Source: a candidate division TA06 bacterium (GTDB taxonomy: Bacteria > Hydrothermota > DG-26 > E44-bin18 > JADFOU01). Taken from it: a stretch of DNA of 5,520 nucleotides. The stretch is taken from contig JADFOU010000156.1 in NCBI GenBank assembly GCA_022562655.1, forward strand, positions 1-5,520, written 5' to 3'. The notes under the pieces are model-generated. The model ran no database searches and had not been told where the DNA came from. It saw only the letters and a program-made list of their open reading frames with translations. Positions 1 through 5,520 of the stretch are shown here, piece by piece. Numbering within the stretch: position 1 is the first letter of the stretch; each line of letters begins with the position of its first letter. A program made the translations under genes and the position numbers.

Positions 1-972
1 ACCTCCCTCAATCCCAGAGAGAGTTTTTTCGATCTCCGGGATTTTGGATTTCTTTTCATCATTTATTTTGTTGCGAATCACATCCGGGGGGAGAAAAGAC
101 TCAAGGAACTCCTCCATCTCTTGATCGCCATCACCACCCTCACCGCAATCTATGGAATCGGTCAGGCAATCATGGGAATGGATCGAGTGAAAGGGCCCCA
201 GGCCATGACCCTTACCTTTGCAGGGATTTTGATCATCGTTCTTTCATTGACTTGGAGTTGGCTTCTCTTCCATGCAAAAGGTCGAGAGCGATGGATTCTT
301 TTGTTTGAGGCCTTGATCCTCTCCGCAGCTCTCCTTCTCACGTATACCCGGGGGGCATGGTTGGGACTTCTCATGGGTCTTGTGATCTTAGGGATGTTCT
401 CCAAGCCCTCCTTCGGATTGAGACGCCGTCTGTTGGTTCCGGCCGTTTTCTTACTCTATATTTCGGCCTTCTCCATCCCCAGACCTGTTGCGGAGAGGGC
501 ACAATCCATAGGTGATCCATCCAATCCTGACAGGAATATTCGTTTTCTCATGTGGAAAGAGAGCCTTCGTGTCCTTCGGGATTATCCTATCACGGGTGTT
601 GGTCTCGTAGATCTTTTGCCGATTTATGACCGGTATGTCTACCCAAAGGCTCCTCCAGATTTGAAGCATATTCACTATGGACATTTTCACAATAACTTTG
701 TTCAAGTTGCCGTTCAGATGGGGCTTTTGGGCTTGACAACCTTCCTCTTCATGTGGTTCAATATCATCCGAAGAGAAGTTCGGGTCTATCAAAGAACAAA
801 AGAGAGCTTTCTTTCGTCTATATTTCTGGGTTCCCTTGCGGCGCTTGCCGCTTTTCTTGTCTCAGGCTTATTTGAATACAACTACGGCGATTCTGAGGTG
901 GCGATGCTCTTGTTTTTCACCATTGGGATCTCGTTGGCTTGTGAAAAAATAAGATTCTCAAATGAACAATAG
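1..972 (+). CDS. O-antigen ligase / Wzy-family membrane protein (5' partial)
   Basis: The reading frame is open from base 1 to the TAG at 970-972 with no convincing start inside the window, so the N-terminus is missing. A TTG at 121 lies in mid-frame, and coding sequence continues upstream of it. The 323 visible residues are very hydrophobic, with several membrane spans and a large polar loop at about residues 155-235. Both motifs described for WaaL-type ligases are present: R(X3)L as RGAWL at visible residues 117-121, and H[NSQ]X9GXX[GTY] as HN...GLLG beginning at His230. The C-terminal EYNYGDSEV stretch also fits the family. Such proteins act in the inner membrane and transfer undecaprenyl-linked glycan to lipid A-core; related proteins polymerise O units (Wzy) or glycosylate proteins. 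The fold class is clear, but ligase versus polymerase cannot be settled without the N-terminus and upstream genes. The end overlaps the next gene by 11 bases, which suggests translational coupling. Confidence 0.88.
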   Translation, partial: TSLNPRESFFDLRDFGFLFIIYFVANHIRGEKRLKELLHLLIAITTLTAIYGIGQAIMGMDRVKGPQAMTLTFAGILIIVLSLTWSWLLFHAKGRERWILLFEALILSAALLLTYTRGAWLGLLMGLVILGMFSKPSFGLRRRLLVPAVFLLYISAFSIPRPVAERAQSIGDPSNPDRNIRFLMWKESLRVLRDYPITGVGLVDLLPIYDRYVYPKAPPDLKHIHYGHFHNNFVQVAVQMGLLGLTTFLFMWFNIIRREVRVYQRTKESFLSSIFLGSLAALAAFLVSGLFEYNYGDSEVAMLLFFTIGISLACEKIRFSNEQ

Positions 973-1762
973 AAAAATTCAGTGGCAGTGGCAGTGGGCA
1001 GGGGCAGTCAACTGCTACTGCAACTGGAGACTGCTCCTTTTATTCGTCAATTGGTCCGCCTTAGGCGGATCATGGGTCATTGCGGATGCACAAGAAATTT
1101 TCCCCTTCAGTGTTGGAGAGAAAATCATCTACTCCGTCGAGTTTGGTTTTGTCCATGCAGGGGAAGCCACCATGGAAGTACGGGAGATTGTAGAAGTAGA
1201 TGGGATGGACTGCTATCACCTCGTCTCCGAGGAAGAGACCAACCCTTTCTTCTCGATGTTCTTCCGGATAGAGGATCGATTTGAATCCTACATCGATACG
1301 ACAAATTTAGTTACCGTCCGTTATGAAAAACATATCCGTGAAGGGAAGTATAAAAACGACTCCGTAGTCCGATTTGACCTGGACAGCCTCCAAGCCATTT
1401 ACCCCAACGGACATAAGGTAGAGATTCGACCCAATGCCAGGGACATTATTGCCACCATCTACTACCTCAGGACCCTCGACCTTCAGGTGGGAGACACCGT
1501 CTTTGTAGAAAACCATACCGATGGGAAGAACACCCTTTTGGAGGTGGCGGTCTTGAAACGGGAAGAGGTGAAGACCCCTCTCGGGAAGTTCCAGACCATT
1601 CTCGTCCAGCCGGATGTGAAGGAAGCAAAAGTTTTTGGGAGTCGAAAAGGACTCAAAATCTGGTTCACCGATGATGAATGGAAGATCCCCGTCAAGATTG
1701 AAAGTGAACTTGCCTTTGGCTCCATCCAAGCCGTTATAAAAGACCTGCAGTTTGGTGATTAG
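962..1762 (+). CDS. DUF3108 domain-containing exported protein
   Basis: This 266-residue protein has a signal peptide and a DUF3108-type body. The ATG at 962 is the only usable start: the next in-frame ATG, at 1172, would remove the signal peptide and the domain start. It lies inside the end of the ligase gene and has only a weak purine-rich stretch before it, so coupled translation is likely. Residues 24-41 form the hydrophobic core, and ADA (41-43) before QE is a good signal peptidase I site. The mature protein begins with FPFSVGEKIIYSVEFGFVHAGEA, typical of DUF3108, and continues as a beta-rich domain (about 46-266). The biochemical function of the family is unknown; a periplasmic or outer-membrane-associated role is inferred from export and the ligase neighbour. 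The n-region is odd: QWQWQW at 7-12, with six Trp in the first 38 residues, because repeat DNA encodes it. The TAG stop at 1760-1762 lies inside another repeat tract. Confidence 0.85.
   Translation: MNNRKIQWQWQWAGAVNCYCNWRLLLLFVNWSALGGSWVIADAQEIFPFSVGEKIIYSVEFGFVHAGEATMEVREIVEVDGMDCYHLVSEEETNPFFSMFFRIEDRFESYIDTTNLVTVRYEKHIREGKYKNDSVVRFDLDSLQAIYPNGHKVEIRPNARDIIATIYYLRTLDLQVGDTVFVENHTDGKNTLLEVAVLKREEVKTPLGKFQTILVQPDVKEAKVFGSRKGLKIWFTDDEWKIPVKIESELAFGSIQAVIKDLQFGD
980..1026 (+). repeat. CAGTGG repeat tract with inverted second half
   Basis: CAGTGG occurs three times in a row at 980-997, followed by the degenerate GCAGGGGCAGT (998-1008) and then by ACTG-rich units at 1009-1026. The second half is close to the reverse complement of the first: the 18-base arms 980-997 and 1009-1026 agree at 15 of 18 positions, with an 11-base loop. 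One of the three differences would be a G-U pair in RNA. The tract is translated as the QWQWQW...NCYCN part of the DUF3108 signal peptide. Confidence 0.8.
1055..1069 (+). repeat. Short palindrome TCCGCC-TTA-GGCGGA
   Basis: A perfect 6-base inverted repeat with a 3-base loop. In RNA it extends by a G-U pair (1054/1070) and a G-C pair (1053/1071). It lies inside the DUF3108 signal peptide, coding for part of the hydrophobic core, so it is not a terminator, and no T-run follows it. Its form resembles small dispersed palindromes found in many bacterial genomes; whether it is dispersed in this genome cannot be seen from one copy. Confidence 0.6.
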
Positions 1763-1868
1763 TGAATAGTGATTGGTTAATGGTAATTATTTTTGGATTG
1801 TGTTTCAATTTCTACTATCCAATTTCCATTACCCATTTCTAATTTCTAAACCCCCATTTTCTATTCTG
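1755..1868 (+). repeat. Degenerate heptamer tract with a strand switch
   Basis: The sequence can be cut into 7-base units without gaps over most of its length. The first half runs GTGATTA, GTGAATA, GTGATTG, GTTAATG, GTAATTA (1755-1789). From 1806 it runs CAATTTC, TACTATC, CAATTTC, CATTACC, CATTTCT, AATTTCT, AAACCCC, CATTTTC, TATTCTG, which are the same kind of unit on the other strand. Arms 1775-1788 and 1821-1834 pair at 12 of 14 positions. The tract contains the DUF3108 stop codon and ends four bases before the mfd ATG. It makes up nearly the whole gap between the two genes. I see no convincing promoter or terminator in it. Confidence 0.75.
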
Positions 1869-1872
1869 AAAA

Positions 1873-4800
1873 ATGCTTCTCACTCAACTCCTCAATCAGC
1901 GGATTCAACAGATTCACCGGATAAGTCGGAATCATCCGTGGACAATCCTTCTCTACAAATTGAAGGAAGGGCCGATTCGGGTTTCCGGTCTTTCAGGTGG
2001 TTCTAAAGCCCTTCTCATTGCCCATCTCTTTGAGTCTTTGAAAATCCCCACCCTTGTGGTGACCCATGATGAGGAAGAGGCGGAGGGACTCTCACAAGAC
2101 CTCGCCTCCCTCTTGAATGAGATTGACTCGTCCCGCTTTAGCGTGAACACTTCGGCAAAGATTCACTATCTCCCTCCCAGAGAGGAGTCGAGTGAAGATT
2201 CCATCCCCTCCCCGGAAATTGAGGAACTTCGGATCACAGCCCTCCACAGTCTCAGCCAACCCGATTCGGGTATCCTGATCATCACCCCTTCCAAAGCCAT
2301 CGAACAAAAACTCACCCCTCCTGAAATTCTGAAAGTCCAGAAAGGGGGTATCCTTTCTCGAGACAAACTCTTGAGCCAACTGGTGGAGATGGGATTTGAG
2401 CGGGTCTCCTCCGTCCAAGTCTATGGGGAGATGAGTGTTCGAGGGGGGATCCTCGATCTATTCCCCTTCCAGGTGAAATATCCCTACCGAATCGAACTCT
2501 TTGGCGATCAAGTGGAATCCATCCGAACCTTCAATCCCATCACCCAGCGATCCATTCAATCCATAGAGAAGGTTCAAATTCTTCCCTTTCTGGAAAAGGA
2601 AGGGGATGGGAAACTCATCGACTGCTTTCCAGAAGAGTCTCTTTTCATCTGTGAGAGGGACAATGGGCAGTTGACAATAGACCACCCGAATCGGGATGTC
2701 CAAAGTCCAAAGTCAGAATTTCAGTTTCATTTTGAGACGCAAACTCAGTCCTCATATTTTGGCGACCTTCCCCGATTTCGGAAAGATATTGAAGAATGGG
2801 CTGATCGAGGGATCACGCCGATCTTTTTAGCCGATAATGAATGGGAGCGGGAGCGGTTCAAAGAGATCTTCCCCCATGAATCGGGTTTGAAGATCCTGAT
2901 CGGCTCCTTGAGGGAGGGGTTTTTCTGGGAGGAGATGGGCATCGCCCTCACGACCGGACACGATCTTTTCGGGAGAGATCGGAGAAGACTCCCGAAAGTC
3001 CCCCAGGAGGGAATCCCCATAGAGGACCTCTTAGCCCTCCGACCGAAAGACTATGTCGTCCATATTGATTACGGAATTGGTCAGTTTGAAGGGATTCAAA
3101 AAGTGAAGATCAATTCCCGGGAGACCGACTGTCTCCTCATCCGATACGCAGGGGGGGATAAACTCCTTGTTCCCATTGAGAAGATGCATCGGGTACAGCG
3201 GTATAGCGGCTCCTCCGAACTTTCTCCTCCCCTCACACGCCTCGGTACAGGTCATTGGGAACGGTTGAAGAAGAGGGTGAAGTCCTCCCTTCGGGAGATG
3301 GCGGATCAACTTTTGAAACTCTATGCCATCCGTAAATCCGAGGAAGGGTTCGCCTTCTCCCCAGATACCTCCTGGCAGAGGGAATTAGAAGCCTCCTTTC
3401 CCTTTGAGGAGACCGAGGACCAGGTGAAGGCGGTGGAGTTGATCAAGAAGGATATGGAGTCCAAGGAGTGTATGGATCGGCTGGTCTGTGGAGAGGTGGG
3501 GTATGGAAAGACCGAGATCGCCCTCCGGGCAGCCTTTAAAGCGGTGATGGATCACAAGCAGGTCGCCCTCTTGGTTCCCACCACCATCTTGGCCGAACAG
3601 CACTACAAAACCTTTCAGAATCGCCTCCAGAGGTTTCCGATTCGGACAGAGGTTCTCTCACGGTTCAAACACCCCCGGGAACAGAAGAAGGTATTGAGGG
3701 ATCTGGCGGAGGGCAAAGTCGATATTCTCATTGGAACCCACCGGATCCTTTCCAGGGGTCTCCAGTTCCACGACTTGGGCCTCCTGATCATTGATGAAGA
3801 GCACCGGTTCGGGGTGAAGCAGAAGGAGAGGTTGAAGGAGATGAAGAAGACAGTGGACTGTCTCGCTTTGAGTGCCACCCCCATCCCTCGAACCCTCTAC
3901 ATGTCCCTTTCCGGGTTACGGGATATGGTCACCCTCTCAACCGCTCCCCAGGGGCGCCTCGCCATTCAGACCGAAGTCTCTCCTTGGGACCCGAATCGGG
4001 TTGTCCAAGCCATTGAGAGAGAGGTGGAGAGAGGGGGTCAGGTCTTCTTCGTCCACAATCGTATCGAGACCCTGGATGGTGTTGCTCGAACCCTCAAGAC
4101 ACTTCTGCCCCACATCCCCCTCAGCATCGCCCACGGCCAGATGCCAGAAAGGGAATTGGAAAAGGTGATCCTCAACTTCATGAATGGGGAAACGCCCCTC
4201 CTCGTCACCACCGCTATCATCGAGGCGGGTATGGATATTCCCAACGCGAATACGATCCTCATCAATCGGGCGGATCGGTTTGGACTGGCTCAACTCCATC
4301 AACTGCGGGGTCGCGTGGGGCGATCCAGCCGGAAAGGCTATTGCTATCTCCTCGTTCCCAAGCGGGTGACGCAGGATGCCCGGAAGCGATTGGCTGCTAT
4401 CCGCTCCTATTCCGAATTGGGATCTGGGTTTAAATTAGCCCTCAGAGATCTGGAGATCCGGGGCGCAGGGAATCTCTTGGGTTCCGAGCAGCATGGCCAA
4501 ATCGCCAGGGTCGGGTTTGACCTCTACTGCCGTCTCCTCGAGGCGGCTGTGCGAGAGCTGAAGCCTGGTTCAGTCCCCTCTCAGGATGAGGTGGAGGTCA
4601 CCTTCCACCTGGATGAGGAGGCACGCATTCCCGAAGACTATGTGGAGGATTCTTATCAAAAAGTCGCCCTTTACAAGAGGCTCCTTGATCTCCATGACCT
4701 TAAGGGGCTTCAGGATTTAGAGGAGGAGTTGAGGGACCGTTTTGGTCCCCTTCCGCAACCCTGCCAGACCCTCCTCCAAACGGTAGCCCTCAGAATCCTG

Positions 4801-5022
4801 GCTCAAAAGGCGATGGTTCGGACCATCACCTTTCGGAATCGGAGCGTGGAACTGGAATTCACTCCAGACCAGAAGATGACCAAGAAAGGGGTGGAGAAAT
4901 TGGTTCGGAGAACGCCTTTCTCCATTGAGTTCTTTGACCGGAAAGGGATTGGTATAAGATTTCAGACAGATCTAAAGAAACGGTATGAGAAGGCAAAGGC
5001 TCTTTTACAAAGTATGAATTGA
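1873..5022 (+). CDS. mfd: Transcription-repair coupling factor Mfd
   Basis: This 1049-residue protein is a complete Mfd, the cytoplasmic ATP-driven translocase that pushes stalled RNA polymerase off damaged DNA and recruits UvrA for nucleotide excision repair. Domains in order: a UvrB-like module (about 1-290), with GEMSVRGG at 185-192 in the UvrA-contacting part; D3 (about 292-390); the RNA polymerase-interacting CarD-like domain from DYVVHIDYG at 393; a helical relay at about 457-490; the RecG-like motor with Walker A GEVGYGKT (540-547, Lys546), DEEH (641-644), SATP (667-670) and QLRGRVGR (810-817); a translocation motif ending RGAGNLLG (863-870); and the C-terminal D7 domain (about 905-1049). 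It is shorter than the E. coli (1148) or B. subtilis (1177) proteins, mainly between residues 240 and 392. Walker A has Glu541 where Asp is usual, a mild change. An in-frame TGA at 1867 limits the start to ATG 1873, which has no visible Shine-Dalgarno sequence. An IS30 element follows within about ten bases. Confidence 0.97.
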   Translation: MLLTQLLNQRIQQIHRISRNHPWTILLYKLKEGPIRVSGLSGGSKALLIAHLFESLKIPTLVVTHDEEEAEGLSQDLASLLNEIDSSRFSVNTSAKIHYLPPREESSEDSIPSPEIEELRITALHSLSQPDSGILIITPSKAIEQKLTPPEILKVQKGGILSRDKLLSQLVEMGFERVSSVQVYGEMSVRGGILDLFPFQVKYPYRIELFGDQVESIRTFNPITQRSIQSIEKVQILPFLEKEGDGKLIDCFPEESLFICERDNGQLTIDHPNRDVQSPKSEFQFHFETQTQSSYFGDLPRFRKDIEEWADRGITPIFLADNEWERERFKEIFPHESGLKILIGSLREGFFWEEMGIALTTGHDLFGRDRRRLPKVPQEGIPIEDLLALRPKDYVVHIDYGIGQFEGIQKVKINSRETDCLLIRYAGGDKLLVPIEKMHRVQRYSGSSELSPPLTRLGTGHWERLKKRVKSSLREMADQLLKLYAIRKSEEGFAFSPDTSWQRELEASFPFEETEDQVKAVELIKKDMESKECMDRLVCGEVGYGKTEIALRAAFKAVMDHKQVALLVPTTILAEQHYKTFQNRLQRFPIRTEVLSRFKHPREQKKVLRDLAEGKVDILIGTHRILSRGLQFHDLGLLIIDEEHRFGVKQKERLKEMKKTVDCLALSATPIPRTLYMSLSGLRDMVTLSTAPQGRLAIQTEVSPWDPNRVVQAIEREVERGGQVFFVHNRIETLDGVARTLKTLLPHIPLSIAHGQMPERELEKVILNFMNGETPLLVTTAIIEAGMDIPNANTILINRADRFGLAQLHQLRGRVGRSSRKGYCYLLVPKRVTQDARKRLAAIRSYSELGSGFKLALRDLEIRGAGNLLGSEQHGQIARVGFDLYCRLLEAAVRELKPGSVPSQDEVEVTFHLDEEARIPEDYVEDSYQKVALYKRLLDLHDLKGLQDLEEELRDRFGPLPQPCQTLLQTVALRILAQKAMVRTITFRNRSVELEFTPDQKMTKKGVEKLVRRTPFSIEFFDRKGIGIRFQTDLKKRYEKAKALLQSMN
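2659..2735 (+). repeat. Candidate heptamer tract inside mfd
   Basis: Units of seven bases can be read as GACAATG, GGCAGTT, GACAATA, GACCACC (2659-2686) and later as an exact double CAAAGTC (2701-2714), followed by weaker units to about 2735. The tract is in frame and encodes Mfd residues 263-288, a low-conservation, Ser/Gln/Asp-rich stretch between the UvrB-like module and D3. Here other Mfd proteins carry a longer helical segment. The double CAAAGTC and the two GACAAT units are certain; treating the whole stretch as one tract is a judgement. Confidence 0.45.
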
Positions 5023-5048
5023 ACCACCTCAGTTCAATAAGCAAGTGC

Positions 5049-5080
5049 AACGCTTGGGATAATATGATATCCTAGGCGTT
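5049..5080 (+). promoter_or_regulatory. Hairpin over the transposase translation start
   Basis: Arms AACGCTTGGGATA (5049-5061) and TATCCTAGGCGTT (5068-5080) pair over all 13 positions in RNA (11 Watson-Crick and 2 G-U) around the 6-base loop ATATGA. The transposase ATG follows directly at 5081. The only Shine-Dalgarno-like bases, AGG at 5074-5076, are inside the right arm. Transcripts entering from mfd would therefore hide the start. A possible -10 box, TATGAT (5063-5068), lies in and next to the loop; a transcript started just after it would lack the left arm, but I find no good -35 box. No T-run follows, so it is not an intrinsic terminator. Confidence 0.55.
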
Positions 5081-5520
5081 ATGCAAAACATATATAAACA
5101 GCTCTCTAGCGAAGAGAGAGACAAAATAGCAGTTCTTCGCGCTCATGGCCTATCTCTTGCAGATATAGCGCAAGCTATAGGTCGAGATAAAAGCACTATT
5201 TCCAGAGAACTCAGGCGTAACTCAGTGCCAATTTACAATGTATATCTGCCTCATAAAGCAGATGCGCGTGCAAAAATGCGAAAAGAGCAAACCAGCAAGT
5301 GTCCACGGCTTAAAGATTCAATGATTAAAGAATACGTCATAGCCAAACTTAAGCTAGGCTGGTCTCCGGAACAGAAAGCCGGAAGACTATCTAAGGACCA
5401 TCCTAATCTCTCAATCAGCCATGAAGCTATATACCAGTTTATCTATGACAAAGAGGCCCACAAGAAAAATGATCTAAGCCCTTATCTTGCCAGAGCGCAT
5501 AAAAAGCGCAAGTTCTTTGG
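5081..5520 (+). CDS. IS30-family transposase (3' partial)
   Basis: The frame is open from ATG 5081 to the window edge, giving 146 residues. A TAA at 5060-5062 in the same frame rules out a start further upstream. The protein begins YKQLSSEERDKIAVLRAHG and continues into a helix-turn-helix at about residues 25-46 (LSLADIAQAIGRDKSTISRE), the N-terminal DNA-binding domain of IS30 transposases. Further family marks are GWSPEQ at 93-98, in the usual GWSPEQIAGRL context, and ISHEAIYQFIY from residue 112. IS30 enzymes move the element by DDE chemistry, often through a circular intermediate. The catalytic Asp, Asp and Glu lie downstream of the window, so whether the copy is intact cannot be judged. 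The visible part has no frameshift or stop. Expression may be held down by the hairpin directly before the start. Confidence 0.93.
   Translation, partial: MQNIYKQLSSEERDKIAVLRAHGLSLADIAQAIGRDKSTISRELRRNSVPIYNVYLPHKADARAKMRKEQTSKCPRLKDSMIKEYVIAKLKLGWSPEQKAGRLSKDHPNLSISHEAIYQFIYDKEAHKKNDLSPYLARAHKKRKFF

Larger units (their letters stand above)
5031..5520 (+). mobile_element. IS30-family insertion sequence, left part
   Basis: The transposase at 5081 identifies the family. The mfd stop ends at 5022, so the left end must lie between 5023 and about 5050; the boundary given is approximate. The stretch TTCAATAAGCAAGTGCAACG (5033-5052) resembles, from memory, the ends of IS30-type elements (the IS30 end contains TTCAATTGGTCAACGCAAC) and is the best candidate for the left inverted repeat. 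The right end and the target duplication lie beyond the window. The element is visibly richer in A+T than mfd and uses codons such as ATA and AGA that mfd rarely uses, as expected for acquired DNA. Confidence 0.8.

Noticed and set aside
121..123. TTG at 121 as the true start of the ligase gene
   Set aside because: The frame stays open and hydrophobic back to base 1, and a start here would lack membrane spans expected for the family.
982..1284. A 100-residue frame inside the DUF3108 gene
   Set aside because: It overlaps a better-supported gene with a signal peptide and a known domain, and its own composition looks random.
1307..1729. A 140-residue minus-strand frame opposite the DUF3108 gene
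   Set aside because: It lies wholly antisense to a supported gene. It shows no motif and no plausible start context.
1755..1868. A CRISPR array in the DUF3108-mfd gap
   Set aside because: The units are only 7 bases, degenerate and without spacers, and there are no cas genes.
1773..2006. A 77-residue plus-strand reading frame crossing the gap and the mfd start
   Set aside because: Its first half is a translation of the heptamer tract and its second half overlaps mfd in another frame. It has no recognisable domain or ribosome binding site.
5049..5080. The hairpin after mfd as a rho-independent terminator
   Set aside because: No run of T follows the stem on either strand, and it lies inside the insertion sequence directly before the transposase ATG.

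Overview
The window reads left to right as three plus-strand genes of a Gram-negative bacterium followed by the left part of an insertion sequence. The organism cannot be named. An O-antigen ligase and a secreted DUF3108 protein imply an outer membrane with lipopolysaccharide. The moderate GC content, the mfd neighbourhood and degenerate repeat tracts of a kind I associate with environmental genomes suggest something near Desulfobacterota or Nitrospirota, at low confidence.

Layout: 1-972 is the 3' part of an O-antigen ligase/polymerase-family membrane protein whose start lies before the window. 962-1762 is a DUF3108 protein with a signal peptide, overlapping the ligase by 11 bases. 1763-1872 is a short gap made almost entirely of a degenerate 7-base repeat. 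1873-5022 is a complete, rather compact mfd (transcription-repair coupling factor). 5023-5080 is the left end of an IS30-family element, and 5081-5520 is its transposase, cut by the window edge.

The first two genes fit cell-envelope work: sugar polymer transfer in the inner membrane, and a periplasmic or exported protein of unknown role. Mfd is a housekeeping DNA-repair motor that removes stalled RNA polymerase and recruits UvrA. I see no functional link between it and its neighbours beyond shared direction. The insertion sequence begins within about ten bases of the mfd stop, so it leaves Mfd whole but probably cuts it off from its original downstream context.

The known genes do not add up to a new system. 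The unexplained structure is at the DNA level. Three degenerate tracts, two with a clear 7-base period, occur in about 1.8 kb: one encodes the start of the DUF3108 signal peptide, one fills the gap before mfd, and one lies in frame in a variable part of Mfd. Two of them switch strand at their centre and could fold into imperfect hairpins. In addition, a 9-base palindrome, CCGAWTCGG, occurs five times within mfd, and a hairpin just before the transposase start covers its possible ribosome binding site.
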